Source: Bacillota bacterium (GTDB taxonomy: Bacteria > Bacillota > UBA4882 > UBA8346). From it: DNA of 6,851 bases. The notes beneath the pieces are model-generated. The model saw only the letters and a program-made list of their open reading frames with translations. It ran no database searches and was not told where the DNA came from. The stretch is taken from the NCBI GenBank assembly GCA_028282485.1, contig JANQHU010000363.1:1-6851 (forward strand), read 5' to 3'. The translations under genes were made by a program, and so were the position numbers. Every line of letters starts with the position of its first letter. Within the stretch, counting starts at the first letter, position 1. Below are positions 4,984 through 6,851 of this stretch, one piece after another.

Positions 4984-5937
4984 TTGGCAATCGCATTTAT
5001 TAAAGAGCGACAGTCCCGGTGGAAACGTTTACAGGAACTAATTCAGAAAGCGGAGCAGAAGCGAATCACTACTTTTTCCACGGCAGAATTACTAGAAGTC
5101 AGTAAGCTTTATCGGCAAGCAACTACTGATTTAGCTATGGCTCAAACCCAGCAATTAGATGCCGAATTAATTTATTTTTTAAATGATTTAGTAAGTAAGT
5201 CCTATAATTTAATTTACCCGACTCAGAAAATTTCCGGTAAACAAGTACGGCAATTGCTCTTGCAAGAGTTTCCGGCCTTAGTGCGGCAAAATGGCTGGCT
5301 GATTATGCTGAGTCTATTACTTTTATGTGGTGGGTTTTTGGCAGGCTTTTTCGGTTATTTGTTGGCGCCGGAGACGATTACCGGAATCCTACCTAAAGAT
5401 ATTGTCACCCAAATTATTGAGCGATACGAAAACAATGCTTGGTTTAATGAACCCTTGCAGAAACGACCGATGGTCTCCTTTTGGATTATGCAAAATAATA
5501 TTTTGGTGGCGTTAAATTCTTTCGCCGGAGGAATGTTGCTGGGAACCTTAACCATCTGGGCCCTGGCCTTTAACGGGATGCTTATCGGGGCCATTGCCGC
5601 AGTTTTTTGGCAAAAAGGTTATCTACTCTCTTTTTGGGCAATGATTCTCCCCCACGGCGTAATTGAATTAACAGCCATTGTTTTAGCAGCGGCGGGAGGG
5701 TTTATTTTAGCTAAGAGTATCTTATTGCCCGGAGAGTATAGCCGGAGCGATGCCCTGAAGATGAATGGGGGAGTGGCGATTCGTTTCTTATGTGGTACCG
5801 TTTTTTTATTAGTAATCGCCGCCTTAATTGAAGGGTTTTTAAGCACCATTTCTACGGAAACCATTCCCGAAATTTACCGCCTTTTATTTAGCGGTCTTAC
5901 CGGAGTCTTGTTGCTAGGTTATTTTAGACTAAAATAA
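4984..5937 (+). CDS. SpoIIM-family (COG1300/DUF95) membrane protein
   Basis: This 317-residue protein belongs to the stage II sporulation protein M family in its long COG1300 form; classical SpoIIM of the engulfment DMP complex is about 210 residues. Residues 1-100 are a soluble, helical, Gln/Lys-rich cytoplasmic domain. Hydrophobic segments lie near 105-128, 172-208 (two helices), 213-247 (two helices), 265-286 and 297-315. The family hallmark LPHGVIELTAIVLAAAGG (222-239) is intact. The start is TTG at 4984, supported by aaaggag at 4969-4975 and an 8-nt spacer. It probably shares a transcript with the nitroreductase. Long COG1300 proteins often sit with RDD, MoxR and DUF58 genes in non-sporulation envelope loci. 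A DUF58 gene converges on it here with a 9-nt overlap of the ends, which favours that role over engulfment. Confidence 0.9.
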   Translation: MAIAFIKERQSRWKRLQELIQKAEQKRITTFSTAELLEVSKLYRQATTDLAMAQTQQLDAELIYFLNDLVSKSYNLIYPTQKISGKQVRQLLLQEFPALVRQNGWLIMLSLLLLCGGFLAGFFGYLLAPETITGILPKDIVTQIIERYENNAWFNEPLQKRPMVSFWIMQNNILVALNSFAGGMLLGTLTIWALAFNGMLIGAIAAVFWQKGYLLSFWAMILPHGVIELTAIVLAAAGGFILAKSILLPGEYSRSDALKMNGGVAIRFLCGTVFLLVIAALIEGFLSTISTETIPEIYRLLFSGLTGVLLLGYFRLK

Positions 5938-6851
5938 GCCTTGTTTTTTTAAGGAAGAATAGTATTCGGCAGTAGCTTGTTGAAGATCGACCAAATCCAC
6001 TTCCAGTAGTTTAACGCCCTGATTAATCAAGAGATCAATTAATTTTTGGCGGGATTTTAATAATAAGAGAGCCGTAGTTTTGTTATAAGCAGTGGTTTCA
6101 TCCCGGAGAGTAGTACTAGCTATTTTTTCGAGATGGGTGGGTTTGGGGATGACTAAAACCACGAGATGCTGCTTGTTAATTAGCGTGAGATACTTAATAA
6201 ATTCTTCGGCCGATTCTTCATCTAACAAATCGGAATAAATAAAGATTAAGGAGCGGGATTTTAACTGACTTTGCCAAAAGCGAAAGGCTTTTTGATAATC
6301 ACTTTCTACGAGTTTCGCTTTTAAATCAAAAAACTGATCCAAAAATAATTGTAATTGTCGTTGGCCCTTATGAGGTGGCAGAAAGTTTTCAATCTCATAA
6401 TTAAAACTCATTGCGCCTAGCAGATCACCCCTTTGAAGCACATTATATGCCAGTAAGATAGCCGAATCCAGAATGTAATCAAAGCGACTCCGCCCACTAT
6501 CATACTGATCAAAAAGAAGACGACCAGTATCAAACCAGAAGAAAACGGTTTGGTCTTTCTCGGGCTCGAATTCATTAACTACAGGTTTTCCGAGCCGGGC
6601 GGTAGCTTTCCAATTGATTTTGCGGTAATCATCTCCGGCAGCATACTCTCTTAAATTAGCTAAATTCCCACTGGTGATCAGGTGGGGCAGACGCTTTCTT
6701 CCGAAGTTATCATTTAAAAGGCCTCGGTTTTCCGCTAATATTTTTGGGAGATGAGGGTAAACCTTTATTTCTTCAGCGAGGGTTAGTTTGAGTTGGCGCT
6801 GGGCTAAGCCGAACTTGCCATTTACTCGTAAATTTAAATCTCCAAAGGTAA
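5929..6851 (-). CDS. DUF58 protein, 5' end beyond window
   Basis: The C-terminal 306 residues of a DUF58 protein enter from the right edge; full members are about 400 residues with two N-terminal membrane helices, which are not in this window. The frame stays open from the edge, well upstream of a GTG at 6439-6441, so that codon is internal. Hallmarks are a beta-rich stretch with FGLAQRQLKLT, then EEIKVYPHLPK, the signature LREYAAGDDYRKINWKATAR, EFEPEKDQ and a von Willebrand A-like domain beginning FWFDTGRLLF. In the last, the metal-site pattern DxSxS reads D-T-G-R-L, so metal binding is probably lost, as in many relatives. It continues with RFDYILDSAILLAYNVLQRGD. DUF58 proteins usually act beside a MoxR AAA+ ATPase, expected upstream outside this window. 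Its TAG overlaps the SpoIIM-family stop tail to tail. Confidence 0.92.
   Translation of the reverse strand, partial: TFGDLNLRVNGKFGLAQRQLKLTLAEEIKVYPHLPKILAENRGLLNDNFGRKRLPHLITSGNLANLREYAAGDDYRKINWKATARLGKPVVNEFEPEKDQTVFFWFDTGRLLFDQYDSGRSRFDYILDSAILLAYNVLQRGDLLGAMSFNYEIENFLPPHKGQRQLQLFLDQFFDLKAKLVESDYQKAFRFWQSQLKSRSLIFIYSDLLDEESAEEFIKYLTLINKQHLVVLVIPKPTHLEKIASTTLRDETTAYNKTTALLLLKSRQKLIDLLINQGVKLLEVDLVDLQQATAEYYSSLKKQGLF

Overview
The window looks like part of the chromosome of a low-to-moderate-GC, flagellated, endospore-former-related Firmicute (Clostridia or Negativicutes type). The basis is strong purine-rich Shine-Dalgarno sites, frequent TTG starts, short AT-rich promoters, U-rich hairpin terminators, a Hag-type flagellin remnant and a SpoIIM-family protein. 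I cannot name a genus from this sequence.

The left third (about 1-2500) is an accessory, decaying region. It opens with a GC-rich, hairpin-dense non-coding block (25-198). It then has a 35-nt palindromic repeat (209-243), an AT-rich gap, a small single-pass membrane protein (592-837), a second structured non-coding block (908-982) sharing a 20/21-nt motif with the first, and a minus-strand Phd/YefM antitoxin and RelE/ParE toxin pair (1606-1096). The toxin is cut short by an in-frame TAG, and its natural C-terminal codons are still readable downstream. A second copy of the 35-nt repeat, with its loop reverse-complemented, ends exactly where a flagellin pseudogene begins (1729-2423). The flagellin lacks its N-terminus, changes frame several times and has lost most of its C-terminal domain. 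It still keeps the extreme C-terminal tail and probably its own terminator (2456-2491).

The middle is a long AT-rich intergenic stretch (2492-2849) with a tandem 9-mer, a possible promoter and a long-range leader helix. It precedes an intact sodium:alanine/glycine symporter (AGCS family, 2850-4268) that ends at a strong terminator.

The right third is orderly. A promoter at 4336-4364 probably drives a nitroreductase-family flavoprotein (4405-4944) and a long SpoIIM/COG1300 membrane protein (4984-5937) as one operon. A DUF58 protein enters from the right edge on the minus strand (6851-5929, 5' end outside the window), and its stop overlaps the SpoIIM-family stop tail to tail. COG1300 and DUF58 genes are commonly clustered, often with MoxR ATPases, so the pair probably belongs to one envelope or sporulation-related locus split into convergent transcripts.

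I see no transposase, CRISPR array, tRNA or rRNA. The most interesting material is the repeat-bounded segment 209-1728, the two related structured blocks, the nonsense-truncated toxin and the anatomy of the flagellin wreck.
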